This document shows positions 6,188 to 13,925 of a stretch of 64,000 bases of DNA, one piece after another. The notes under the pieces are model-generated. The model had not been told where the DNA came from, did no database searches, and saw nothing but the letters and a program-made list of their open reading frames with translations. The first letter of the stretch is position 1; every line of letters begins with the position of its first letter. The DNA is from RDYJ01 sp034931405 (GTDB lineage: Bacteria; Cyanobacteriota; Cyanobacteriia; Cyanobacteriales; Nostocaceae): contig NZ_JAYGHA010000003.1 of assembly GCF_034931405.1 (NCBI RefSeq), positions 1 to 64,000 on the forward strand. The letters run 5' to 3'. The position numbers and the translations under genes were made by a program.

Positions 6188-7753
6188 TTAGAACTGTGAA
6201 AGAAGATTGATAACAGATGTATCTACCAGTTTATGAGATACCTGCTTGTTAACATATTTCATAATAGAATCAATAATTTCTTGTTGTAGAATTTCACATA
6301 ATACTTGTTTATTACCTTGTCTGAGTTCTACTAGTAATTCTTGAGTTTTCAAAGAGATATATTTTAGAGTATCCTCATCTGGTAAAATCACAGGAGTTTT
6401 TAAAATATACCTAGCAGAATTATTTGCAGATGGATTAATATCTTTTAAGCAAACCCAAAATACTGGCGAGTTACAATAAGCTAATAGAAAATATAAATCA
6501 ACTGAAGATTTAGGAAAAATTCCTACTATAGATTGATCAAAAAGACTTTCCTCAATTAATGCAGTTGTAGGACGTTTAGATGTCACCATAGGAAAGCCAA
6601 TTCCTGTTTTAAAATAGTAGGATGAGTTTTGAAATCTTGATTTTTTATTTGTTTTATAATGTGCAACTGCATCCTGACTCCAATCTACATACCATTGAGT
6701 TGGTTTCATAAAATTATAACCACCGCCTTTTAGAATAGGAATAAAATGTTTTGATCCTTCTATTCCATTTAAAGGATTTTTTAATGTGGAAGGTTTAGTT
6801 TCAATAGAAGTAGAATTAACGACTAAATAATCAGCAGAACCTTTGACTAAAGCAGATGCTTTCCGCAGAAAAACTCTATCATTTCCTGAGTAGAAACCTG
6901 TCACACAGTCAGCAATATCAGCCATTTTAATTATATTATTTGACAATTTATTAAAAACTGATTCATTAGCCGATATAGGAATAGATAGAGATTCTCTATC
7001 AAAAATATCTTTCTGAATGATATTATTACCATTAGATTTCATATTTGGAGATTCTGTAAAATCTCCTAAAGAGTCAACAAATTTTACAGAAAAAGAATGG
7101 TTGTATTTCGGTTTTTCAGCACGTATAGAAATAATACAAAGACCAGCATAACCAAATGAAATACCAGGAAATAGAGATGAACGAAAGACATCTATACTTT
7201 CAATTGTAAATTCTTCGAGAATATAACGTCTAATAGTAATATAACTGTGAAGATACAAAAAAGTGTCAGGAATAATAAATACAAGTCTTCCTTTTTGTGC
7301 AAGTAATTTGAGACAACGTAGCAAAAAAACAGTATATGTCTCTTTAATATAAAATCCCGGATATTTTCTTTTTAATTCTGTACGACGCTCATATTCTTGC
7401 CAACCTCCATAGGGAGGATTGCCCAAAATCTTTGTAAATTTGTGATCAAAAGACTCACAAAGGTCTAAATCTGGGCAAAATATAGTATCCCTTTCTCTTA
7501 TTTCTACATTTTTTAAGTTACTAAACTTTAATTTGAGATTTTTTGCGTGTTCAGGATGTAATTCATAAGCGACAGATGATATATCTTTATTAATATCAAG
7601 TGCTGCTGCTAAAAGATGTCCTTCTCCTGCACAGGGTTCAAGTAGTTTATCATTCACTTCTAGTCTCAATAGTGAAACCATATATGAAGATAAAGCTTGA
7701 TCTGATGTAAAATAAGTTTGGTATTTATCTCTATATCTTGTTTTTATTACCAT
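6188..7753 (-). CDS. Orphan N6-adenine DNA methyltransferase (gamma/TaqI-like)
   Basis: 521 aa. SAM-binding motif I is LEPCAGEGHLLA (residues 38-49), the acidic motif II follows at YELHPEHA, and the catalytic motif IV is NPPYGG at 112-117, the order of gamma-class N6-adenine methyltransferases. Residues from about 260 on look like a TaqI-type target recognition domain (HFIPILKGGGYNFMKP and RYILKTPVILPDE). No separate restriction gene and no nuclease motif is visible on either side; the IS lies 119 bases downstream. It may be a solitary regulatory or phage-defence-evasion methylase, or a type IIG-like remnant. Codon use is very AT-rich. Confidence 0.85.
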   Translation of the reverse strand: MVIKTRYRDKYQTYFTSDQALSSYMVSLLRLEVNDKLLEPCAGEGHLLAAALDINKDISSVAYELHPEHAKNLKLKFSNLKNVEIRERDTIFCPDLDLCESFDHKFTKILGNPPYGGWQEYERRTELKRKYPGFYIKETYTVFLLRCLKLLAQKGRLVFIIPDTFLYLHSYITIRRYILEEFTIESIDVFRSSLFPGISFGYAGLCIISIRAEKPKYNHSFSVKFVDSLGDFTESPNMKSNGNNIIQKDIFDRESLSIPISANESVFNKLSNNIIKMADIADCVTGFYSGNDRVFLRKASALVKGSADYLVVNSTSIETKPSTLKNPLNGIEGSKHFIPILKGGGYNFMKPTQWYVDWSQDAVAHYKTNKKSRFQNSSYYFKTGIGFPMVTSKRPTTALIEESLFDQSIVGIFPKSSVDLYFLLAYCNSPVFWVCLKDINPSANNSARYILKTPVILPDEDTLKYISLKTQELLVELRQGNKQVLCEILQQEIIDSIMKYVNKQVSHKLVDTSVINLLSQF

Positions 7754-7783
7754 TGTAGATATCCCATTAAATTAAATTTCTCA

Positions 7784-7950
7784 AAATATCATATAAATAA
7801 GAGAAGACAATAGAACCATCACAGATACACCTCACCTGATTTAAATCCCCGACTTCTAAGATTGATTATTTGTTAAATAGAAAAATCTTGGAAAGAAGTT
7901 GGGGATATTTTGTGCGTAGTTTATAATAAGATCATACTACCTGAAAAACC
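7784..7950 (+). repeat. Composite intergenic repeat, copy g (before cruP)
   Basis: ATCATATAAATAAGAGAAGA, ACCATCACAGATACACCTCA, the AATCCCCGACTTCTAAGATT hairpin, then GTGCGTAGTTTATAATAAGA. It ends about 50 bases before cruP, so its TATAAT box may drive the cruP operon. Confidence 0.7.
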
Positions 7951-8003
7951 TAAAAATCGGGTATCTTATTTTTAGATTCAAACAAAATTACAAATTAACT
8001 ATT

Positions 8004-9545
8004 ATGTCCTTAACTGAAGAAATTCTTTCCCAACTTCCCGGAAATGTTTTAGGTGGTTTACGTCGCACAGACCAAATTTTAACATCTCTGCGAAACGAGA
8101 AGCAAACGATAGCAGATGTAGTCAAGGAAAACCCCGAACCTTTAAATTCTGTAGACTGGGATGTAATAATCTGCGGTGGAACATTAGGAATTTTGATTGG
8201 TTGTGCTTTAGCTGTGCGTGGTGTGCGGGTAGCATTATTAGAAAGAGGAATTTTGCAAGGGAGAGAACAGGAATGGAATATTTCTCGCAAAGAGTTGTCA
8301 GTGTTTTTAGAATTAGACTTATTAACAGAAACAGAATTACAAACAACCATAGTCACCGAATATAACCCTGCACGAGTCAGCTTTTCAGGTGGTAAAGAAG
8401 TTTGGGTAGAAGATGTCCTCAATATTGGTGTTGACCCTGTTTATCTATTAGAAACTTTAAAAACTCGCTTTCTCGCTGCTGGAGGAAAGTTGTTTGAAAA
8501 TACACCCTTTAGCGAAGCAGTGGTTCACCCCGATGGGGTAATGGTAAATAATGAGTTTAAAGCCAGATTATTACTTGATGCAATGGGACATCTTTCACCT
8601 ATTAGTAAACAAGCGCGTCAAGGAAAAAAACCAGATGCACTTTGTTTAGTTGTCGGAAGTTGTGCTTCAGGTTTTCCGAAAAATGACTCAGGGGATTTGT
8701 TGTTATCTTTTACCCCTTTACAAAATCAATGTCAATACTTTTGGGAAGCTTTTCCAGCTAAGGACGGAAGAACAACTTATTTATTTACCTATATGGATGC
8801 AGAACCCCAACGGTTGAGTCTAGAAAATTTATTTGAGGAATATCTTAGCCTTTTACCAGAATATCAAGGTGTAGAACTTAGTCAGTTAAATTTTAAACGG
8901 GCGTTGTTTGGTTTCTTTCCCAGTTACTGCGAAAGTCCTCTACAAACTCCTTGGAATCGTATTTTACCAGTGGGAGATAGTAGCGGAAATCAATCACCTT
9001 TGAGTTTTGGTGGTTTTGGTGCAATGGTGCGTCATTTAGAAAGGTTGACCTTGGGAATTGAGGAAGCATTACAAACAAATCAATTATCAATTTCTGCTTT
9101 AACTATACTTCAGCCATATCAACCTAGTTTAAGTGTAACTTGGTTATTTCAAAAGGCTATGAGTGTGGGAGTAAATCAACAAATTTCACCTAATCAAATT
9201 AACCAACTTCTCTCAGTTGTGTTTGCGGAAATGCAAAAATTAGGAACACCTGTTTTAAAACCTTTTTTACAAGATATCGTGCAGTTTAAAGCCTTAACGC
9301 AAACTTTGTTAAAAACAGGGTTTTCTCATCCTGTGCTAGTTGTTAAAATCATTCCCCAAGTAGGTTTAGTTAGTTTAATAGATTGGCTGGTACATTATGT
9401 AAATTTATGTATTTTTAGTCTTCTGTTTTTTGCCAGTTCCATGTTAAAATCTTTAGTTAAAAATTTCCCTATAGAACAACAATATTATTGGCATCGTTTA
9501 GTAGATAGCTGGAAGTTTGGTTCTGGTGGTGATTATTCTGAATAA
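8004..9545 (+). CDS. cruP: CruP, lycopene cyclase-family FAD-dependent protein
   Basis: 513 aa. After a helix-rich start (LPGNVLGGLRRTDQI) comes a Rossmann FAD motif DVIICGGTLGILIGCALA with the ribose-binding acid in VALLERG (E80). GDSSGNQSPLSFGGFGAMVR near residue 325 is the CruA/CruP-type signature. CruP is the paralogue of lycopene cyclase CruA in cyanobacteria and plants; plant CruP has been linked to limiting 5,6-epoxycarotenoid accumulation. The C-terminus has one or two hydrophobic helices (about 450-490). Two tandem membrane-protein genes follow at 14-base intervals and form a likely operon. Assignment to CruP rather than CruA rests on the N-terminal motif and length. Confidence 0.8.
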   Translation: MSLTEEILSQLPGNVLGGLRRTDQILTSLRNEKQTIADVVKENPEPLNSVDWDVIICGGTLGILIGCALAVRGVRVALLERGILQGREQEWNISRKELSVFLELDLLTETELQTTIVTEYNPARVSFSGGKEVWVEDVLNIGVDPVYLLETLKTRFLAAGGKLFENTPFSEAVVHPDGVMVNNEFKARLLLDAMGHLSPISKQARQGKKPDALCLVVGSCASGFPKNDSGDLLLSFTPLQNQCQYFWEAFPAKDGRTTYLFTYMDAEPQRLSLENLFEEYLSLLPEYQGVELSQLNFKRALFGFFPSYCESPLQTPWNRILPVGDSSGNQSPLSFGGFGAMVRHLERLTLGIEEALQTNQLSISALTILQPYQPSLSVTWLFQKAMSVGVNQQISPNQINQLLSVVFAEMQKLGTPVLKPFLQDIVQFKALTQTLLKTGFSHPVLVVKIIPQVGLVSLIDWLVHYVNLCIFSLLFFASSMLKSLVKNFPIEQQYYWHRLVDSWKFGSGGDYSE

Positions 9546-9559
9546 AATTTAAGGATAAA

Positions 9560-10264
9560 ATGATGGAACAAAAATCAGTCACGGGAAAATACTTTGATGT
9601 TCTAATTAGTTTACTGCAAGAACGTCAAGCATTTTTAGAAGAAATTCGCCAAGGTGTGAGATTAACTTATAAAATTATTTCCCTTTTGGTTTGTAGTTCG
9701 TTATTTCTTGCCATTTACGGCGGAATTATTGGTGCATATCATAGCTGGATGCAAGCTTTGTCTTCAGCAGTGAAACTACCTGCACTCTATTTAATTACTT
9801 TGTTAATATGTCTACCAACATTGTATTTTTCTAATATCATATTTGGTTCAAAACGCACATTTGGACAACATTTTGCTTTAGTGCTAACAGCAGTTTCAGT
9901 AACTAGCGTTCTGTTATTTAGCTTTGCACCTATTACATTGTTTTTCTTGATTACAACTAATAATTATCAATTTGTAATTTTGTTAAATGTGATTATTTTT
10001 GCTTTAACAGGGTTGATTGGTATTTATTCTTTGTATAATGCCAGTAGCATAATTTTAGAACAAGATAATCAAGGCAGTCAAACTCGCAAGAAAGTTATCC
10101 AAGGTTGGTTATTTCTTTATGCTTTTGTTGGTAGTCAGTTGGGATGGACTCTGAGACCTTTTTTTGGCGCACCAGATTCGGTTTTTCAACTGTTTAGGGA
10201 AAGAGAAGGAAACTTTTATTTAAGTGTCTTGCAATCTCTTGGTTATATTTTGGGAATTCGTTAA
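9560..10264 (+). CDS. Multi-pass membrane protein, tandem paralogue 1 (RPFFGAP family)
   Basis: 234 aa with a soluble N-terminal helix (LLQERQAFLEEIRQGVRL) and about six hydrophobic segments: roughly residues 30-55, 65-90, 105-130, 135-160 and 185-205. The signature GSQLGWTLRPFFGAPDSVF near the C-terminus is conserved in the next gene and in a cyanobacterial family sometimes labelled 'actin-binding WH2 domain', a label I do not trust. It starts 14 bases after cruP and is probably co-transcribed with it. A role in the membrane, perhaps with the carotenoid enzyme, is only inferred from position. Confidence 0.75.
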   Translation: MMEQKSVTGKYFDVLISLLQERQAFLEEIRQGVRLTYKIISLLVCSSLFLAIYGGIIGAYHSWMQALSSAVKLPALYLITLLICLPTLYFSNIIFGSKRTFGQHFALVLTAVSVTSVLLFSFAPITLFFLITTNNYQFVILLNVIIFALTGLIGIYSLYNASSIILEQDNQGSQTRKKVIQGWLFLYAFVGSQLGWTLRPFFGAPDSVFQLFREREGNFYLSVLQSLGYILGIR

Positions 10265-10277
10265 TTATTCAGGGTAA

Positions 10278-10994
10278 ATGACAATGATAGAACAACAAGC
10301 TTATGTTAAAAAAAACTTTGGTGTATTACTCAGTTTACTACGCGATCGCCAAAGTTTTTTAGAAGAAATTCGCCAAGAGGTGAGATTACAAAATAAAATC
10401 AGTTCTCTGTTCGTTACCAGCTCAATATTTTTCGCCATCTATGGGGTAATTATCGGTGCTTCTCATAGTTTTGGACAAGCATTATCAAGTGCAATTAAAT
10501 TACCAGCTTTTTATCTATTAACGTTGGTGATCTGCTTTCCTACCTTGTTCTTTTTTAATGTTTTATTTGGTTCTCGTAGCACCGTTAAACAGCATTTTGT
10601 TGTTTTACTTACGGCAGTTTCAGTAATTAGTGTTTTGTTATTTAGTTTAGCACCTGTAACGCTATTTTTTATGATTACAGCACCCGATTCTTATCAGTTT
10701 TTTAAATTATTGAATGTGTTAATATTTGGCATTACAGGTGTTTTTGGTGTCAAGTTTCTCTATGAAGGAATGCAGTTACTTTCACAAGATGATGAAGTTG
10801 GTAAAAAAACCAGGACAACAATTTTAAGATCCTGGTTATTTTTGTATGGTTTTGTCGGTGTACAGTTAGGATGGTTTCTGCGTCCCTTTTTTGGCGCACC
10901 TGGTTCTAAATTTGAGTTATTTCGTGCAGTCCAAGGTAATTTTTATTTAGATATTATTCACGCCATATCACAAATATTAGGTTTAGTGCCATAA
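10278..10994 (+). CDS. Multi-pass membrane protein, tandem paralogue 2 (RPFFGAP family)
   Basis: 238 aa, closely related to the preceding gene: shared LLSLLRDRQSFLEEIRQ, AIYGVIIGASHSFGQALSS, PVTLFFMIT and VQLGWFLRPFFGAPGSKFEL. The duplication must be older than very recent, since the two differ at many positions while keeping length and topology. The first ATG is used; an in-frame ATG two codons later is possible. It is the third gene of the cruP operon and is followed by a nested palindromic element at 11006-11096 that could end transcription. Confidence 0.75.
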   Translation: MTMIEQQAYVKKNFGVLLSLLRDRQSFLEEIRQEVRLQNKISSLFVTSSIFFAIYGVIIGASHSFGQALSSAIKLPAFYLLTLVICFPTLFFFNVLFGSRSTVKQHFVVLLTAVSVISVLLFSLAPVTLFFMITAPDSYQFFKLLNVLIFGITGVFGVKFLYEGMQLLSQDDEVGKKTRTTILRSWLFLYGFVGVQLGWFLRPFFGAPGSKFELFRAVQGNFYLDIIHAISQILGLVP

Positions 10995-11005
10995 AATCCC
11001 CCTAT

Positions 11006-11096
11006 TAGACATCTCCGGTAAAGATTGTAGAGACGTTCCATGGAACGTCTCTACAGGGGTTTCAGGTCACGCATATTTAATTTTCGGAGATGTCTA
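11006..11096. repeat. Nested inverted-repeat element (MITE-like) after the cruP operon
   Basis: Outer perfect 12-base arms TAGACATCTCCG and CGGAGATGTCTA at 11006-11017 and 11085-11096 enclose a perfect 28-base palindrome at 11027-11054 built from GTAGAGACGTTCCA and its complement. The inner palindrome is widespread in Nostocales genomes. It could double as a transcription terminator. Confidence 0.75.
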
Positions 11097-11257
11097 TTGC
11101 ACCTGTGCCTAGAATTGCATAACAGAGATTGTCCATTTCAACTATCAAAGAATCTTAGGAAAATCATAAGTTGTTATTTTAGCAGAATTTCAAATTAATA
11201 AAACTTAAACATGATTTACTATTCTTTAGAACTTTCGGTAGATATGAGGTGATATTA

Positions 11258-11659
11258 ATGGCTGATATTGTTGATATTGCAGTTAGTAATGATTCGTTTA
11301 AAACTTTAGTGGCAGCTGTGCAAGCTGCTGGGTTAGTAGAAACCTTAAAAAGCCCCGGTCCTTTCACTGTCTTTGCACCTAATGATGATGCTTTTGCTAA
11401 GTTACCACCTGGCACAATTACAACTCTGTTGCAAAATATTCCTCAGCTAAGTAGAATTTTAACCTATCATGTCGTTCCCGGAAAGCTGAATCAGGCTGAT
11501 TTAGCTAAACTGGGTATAGTGACTTCTGTAGAAGGTTCACCAATTAAAATTAATTGTGATCATGGTTTTGAAGTGAAAAATGCCACGGTTTTAGCAGCAG
11601 ATATTGATGCTGATAATGGTGTTATTCACGTTATTGATACTGTGATTTTGATGGGTTAA
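11258..11659 (+). CDS. Fasciclin (FAS1) domain protein
   Basis: A single FAS1 domain of 133 aa without signal peptide: DIVDIAVSNDSFKTLVAAVQ, the H1 box SPGPFTVFAPNDDAFAKLP, the YH motif LTYHVVPG near residue 70 and the H2 box ADIDADNGVIHVIDTVILM. ATG at 11258 is preferred over the upstream GTG at 11249 because GAGGTGA (11246-11252) is a good ribosome binding site five bases before it. FAS1 proteins mediate adhesion or ligand binding; lack of an export signal suggests a cytoplasmic or non-classical role. It stands alone and is followed by a hairpin. Confidence 0.92.
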   Translation: MADIVDIAVSNDSFKTLVAAVQAAGLVETLKSPGPFTVFAPNDDAFAKLPPGTITTLLQNIPQLSRILTYHVVPGKLNQADLAKLGIVTSVEGSPIKINCDHGFEVKNATVLAADIDADNGVIHVIDTVILMG

Positions 11660-11666
11660 GTTAGTA

Positions 11667-11687
11667 ATGGTGGGCATTGTCCACCAT
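11667..11687 (+). terminator. Hairpin after the fasciclin gene
   Basis: ATGGTGG (11667-11673) pairs perfectly with CCACCAT (11681-11687) around a 7-base loop, eight bases after the stop codon. There is no uninterrupted T run, so efficiency is uncertain. Confidence 0.5.
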
Positions 11688-11837
11688 CTTTGATTATCTA
11701 TTTTTAGATGTTAGTTTGGTGAATTCTTTAAAATATGTAAAATAATCAGTGTGATTACTCACTTTTACGGTAAGGTTAATTGAGGTAAATAAATGTTAAA
11801 CTTACCATCATCTAGCTAATCTTATTACCATAAATTA

Positions 11838-12176
11838 ATGCTCGATTTCCAAACTTTATCTGAATTTTCTCGCGCCAACTGTGCAGGTATTTGTGCTTTT
11901 CTCGTACCCGCAAACATCCTGTCTACGTTGTTGACCATCATTTTCACAGTCATAAACCGTCCCACAGTTCAAATATCTCAGGCGGCTGGATTTGCTAGTA
12001 TCTTCGCTTTTGTAATGATGCTGCACGTGTATACTTGGTTTAGTATTGGTGTGGTGATGCTACCGACTTTTATTTTGCTGGGTTTAGCTATTACTTGTTT
12101 GTTGACTAATTTAGCTGCTATTATCTGGCGGATCAATTCTCTACAATTGGTTTATCCCTGGAAGTATAATAGATAA
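11838..12176 (+). CDS. Small cyanobacterial membrane protein of unknown function
   Basis: 112 aa with three hydrophobic stretches (about residues 17-38, 50-75 and 78-100), and a C-terminal LVYPWKYNR. The N-terminal FSRANCAGICAFLVPANI pattern recurs in short hypothetical proteins of Nostocales. No enzyme motif is seen. It is monocistronic, with a GGGGAGAG hairpin about 80 bases after the stop. Confidence 0.7.
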   Translation: MLDFQTLSEFSRANCAGICAFLVPANILSTLLTIIFTVINRPTVQISQAAGFASIFAFVMMLHVYTWFSIGVVMLPTFILLGLAITCLLTNLAAIIWRINSLQLVYPWKYNR

Positions 12177-12255
12177 TCTAAATTATTGCCAATATTGGGC
12201 AACCTAGCGCAATTTTCCCAATTAAATCTATATAAACAAGGGGCTATATAAACAA

Positions 12256-12283
12256 GGGGAGAGTAATTAGCATTATTCTCCCC
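12256..12283 (+). terminator. Hairpin downstream of the small membrane protein gene
   Basis: GGGGAGAGTAAT pairs with ATTATTCTCCCC (one G-T pair) around a 4-base loop. It is the strongest stem in this intergenic stretch and is well placed to stop transcription of the gene ending at 12176. Confidence 0.5.
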
Positions 12284-12323
12284 TATAATATTAGCTATTA
12301 ACTAACAGCTAATATTTTAAATT

Positions 12324-12448
12324 AGGACTAAAGCTGCGTGTCACACCAAAAATCTGTTGTAGGGTGCGTCAGATATCAAGAATCTGTTTATTTGCAGTAT
12401 TTATGCAGTCTGACGCACCCTACCAATGTGCCAGTTGCGTAAGTCCTG
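12324..12448. mobile_element. 125-bp MITE, copy 1
   Basis: Ends AGGACT and AGTCCTG, inner arms GTAGGGTGCGTCAGAT and TCTGACGCACCCTAC. It is flanked by TAAATT at 12318-12323 and 12449-12454, an exact 6-base duplication. Related copies lie at 24477, 40756 and 57570, with a core at 39983. The gap 12177-12575 holds nothing else besides the hairpin at 12256. Confidence 0.85.
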
Positions 12449-12575
12449 TAAATTTACGAGAATGTATCAACCCTCTTCTCTTAAAGTGGAGTTAAACCTT
12501 AATGTTGCTTAGTCTGTAATCTTGAGAATTCGTTGATTTATCTGATAGTTCTCAAAGAGGGGTTATGGAATAGTT

Positions 12576-12788
12576 TTACCACCAATTATTGGAATATTCT
12601 CTGCGGGAGTAACCTTGGTGAGAATGATGGTTATGATGAGAATGATGGTTATGACGAGAATGGCAAGAATGACCACCACCTATAACAGTTTCTATTTGTT
12701 GAGTAGCTAGTTCATTCAGAAAACTAGCAGCATCATTAAATAGTTCATAACCAACAGGAAGTAGTTCAGAAACTTGGATATTAGCCAT
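12576..12788 (-). CDS. Double-glycine leader peptide with histidine-rich core (putative RiPP/bacteriocin-type precursor)
   Basis: 70 aa. Residues 1-39 look like a cyanobacterial double-glycine leader: VSELLPVGYELFNDAASFLN, then ELATQQIETVIGGG. The presumed core (40-70) begins HSCHSRHNHHSHHNHH and contains ten His, one Cys, two Tyr and a terminal WW. Leader logic predicts cleavage after GG by a C39-peptidase ABC exporter, but none is in this window, nor a modifying enzyme. The His array suggests metal binding. AAGGA is seven bases before ATG. Its function is unknown. Confidence 0.7.
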   Translation of the reverse strand: MANIQVSELLPVGYELFNDAASFLNELATQQIETVIGGGHSCHSRHNHHSHHNHHSHQGYSRREYSNNWW

Positions 12789-13048
12789 GAGAATTCCTTT
12801 GTTGTTTCTATGTAAGTTGTTTATCGCTGATAAGTGAGATTAGATTTAATTTAATTTCAACTCATCTTGTTTTTGATTTTTGCAAATAAAATCTAGTAAT
12901 TCAAGACTTGTTTGTCACTTGTTTGGACATAATTAACCGAGTTTTGTCTGGCTAGTAGTTGCATTTAATAGTTATTGTGGTCAACGATAAGAATAAAAGT
13001 GAAAATTTGCAGACTTAATGACTATAATTATGTCTCATAATAATACTC

Positions 13049-13081
13049 AGATACCCAACTTCTTTGAAAAATTGGGCATCT
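13049..13081. repeat. Hairpin in the 12789-13171 gap
   Basis: AGATACCCAA pairs with TTGGGCATCT (one G-T pair) around a 13-base loop. The rest of this 383-base gap between the precursor-peptide gene and the HAD gene is plain AT-rich sequence in which I see no ORF or repeat. It may contribute to ending the leftward HAD transcript. Confidence 0.35.
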
Positions 13082-13171
13082 ATATTTTGAGCATTTTATG
13101 TTTAATTATCTTGATTTAGCAGTTATCCATTAAATGGATATTTCTTGCTTTTGCTGAGTTAATAGTGCAGG

Positions 13172-13852
13172 TCATGAAAACAGAATTAAATCTACAGCAG
13201 ATCCCAAATCCTGAAGAATTAAGTCAGGTTGATATAGCTCTAATTGTATGCGATCGCGGATACCACTTTCTACAGCTATCATCTTAATACCATGTTTTTT
13301 TGCAGCAGTGATATCGGCTTCTGTATCTCCCACCATCCAGGTTTCAGCCGCAGGTGGAAGTTCTGCTAAAGCCCTGGCCATTAATAGCGGTTTATCTTCA
13401 ACATCACGGGTTTTCACATAGTCATTACTCAAGCAATAACGGCGATTTTCTGGGAAAAAGCCACCTAAATCATATTTATCAACAGCATAGTCTAATTCTC
13501 GCACTCGGCGCATGGTCATGACAGCTAAATCAATTCCAGCTTGTTGCACTTTGGACAAGGCATCTAACGCATCGGGAACGAGGCTATCATACTGAAAATA
13601 TGGTTGTGTATGTACCGTTTGTTTACGAATTTTGGTAAATTCCTGTGCTTGTTCTGCATCTAACCCAGATTTGAAAGCAATTTCTTTTTCGGGAGTTTGC
13701 GATCGCTTGAGTTGCCAAAATTCCGCTTTAGAAAGTTCCGTTACCGCTTGATCTGGATATCTGGTTTTCTGCAAACACAATTGATAAACACGATAGTAGC
13801 GTTCGGAAACATCCATAATCGGTCCATCAAAATCTGTAATTAATCTCAGCAT
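13172..13852 (-). CDS. HAD-superfamily phosphatase-like hydrolase
   Basis: 226 aa. The nucleophile motif is TDFDGPIMDVSERYY (D7, D9), followed by a four-helix cap, motif II VMTMRR, a motif III lysine region around the KTRDVEDKPLL segment, and motif IV WMVGDTEADITAAKKHG. This matches phosphoglycolate-phosphatase-like members of subfamily IA. It is the last gene of a leftward group with the dioxygenase and SDR genes. The substrate cannot be inferred. Confidence 0.85.
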   Translation of the reverse strand: MLRLITDFDGPIMDVSERYYRVYQLCLQKTRYPDQAVTELSKAEFWQLKRSQTPEKEIAFKSGLDAEQAQEFTKIRKQTVHTQPYFQYDSLVPDALDALSKVQQAGIDLAVMTMRRVRELDYAVDKYDLGGFFPENRRYCLSNDYVKTRDVEDKPLLMARALAELPPAAETWMVGDTEADITAAKKHGIKMIAVESGIRDRIQLELYQPDLILQDLGSAVDLILFS

Positions 13853-13925
13853 TATTCCACAATGTTAATTTTTTTTACATTATCGCAGGGAATGGGATTA
13901 GAGATTGGGAAAAATTCATCACCTT

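Noticed and set aside
880..7950. Integron-like attC array
   Set aside because: The spacers recur between cassettes, but they lack the paired R/L core sites of attC, and no tyrosine recombinase is encoded in the window.
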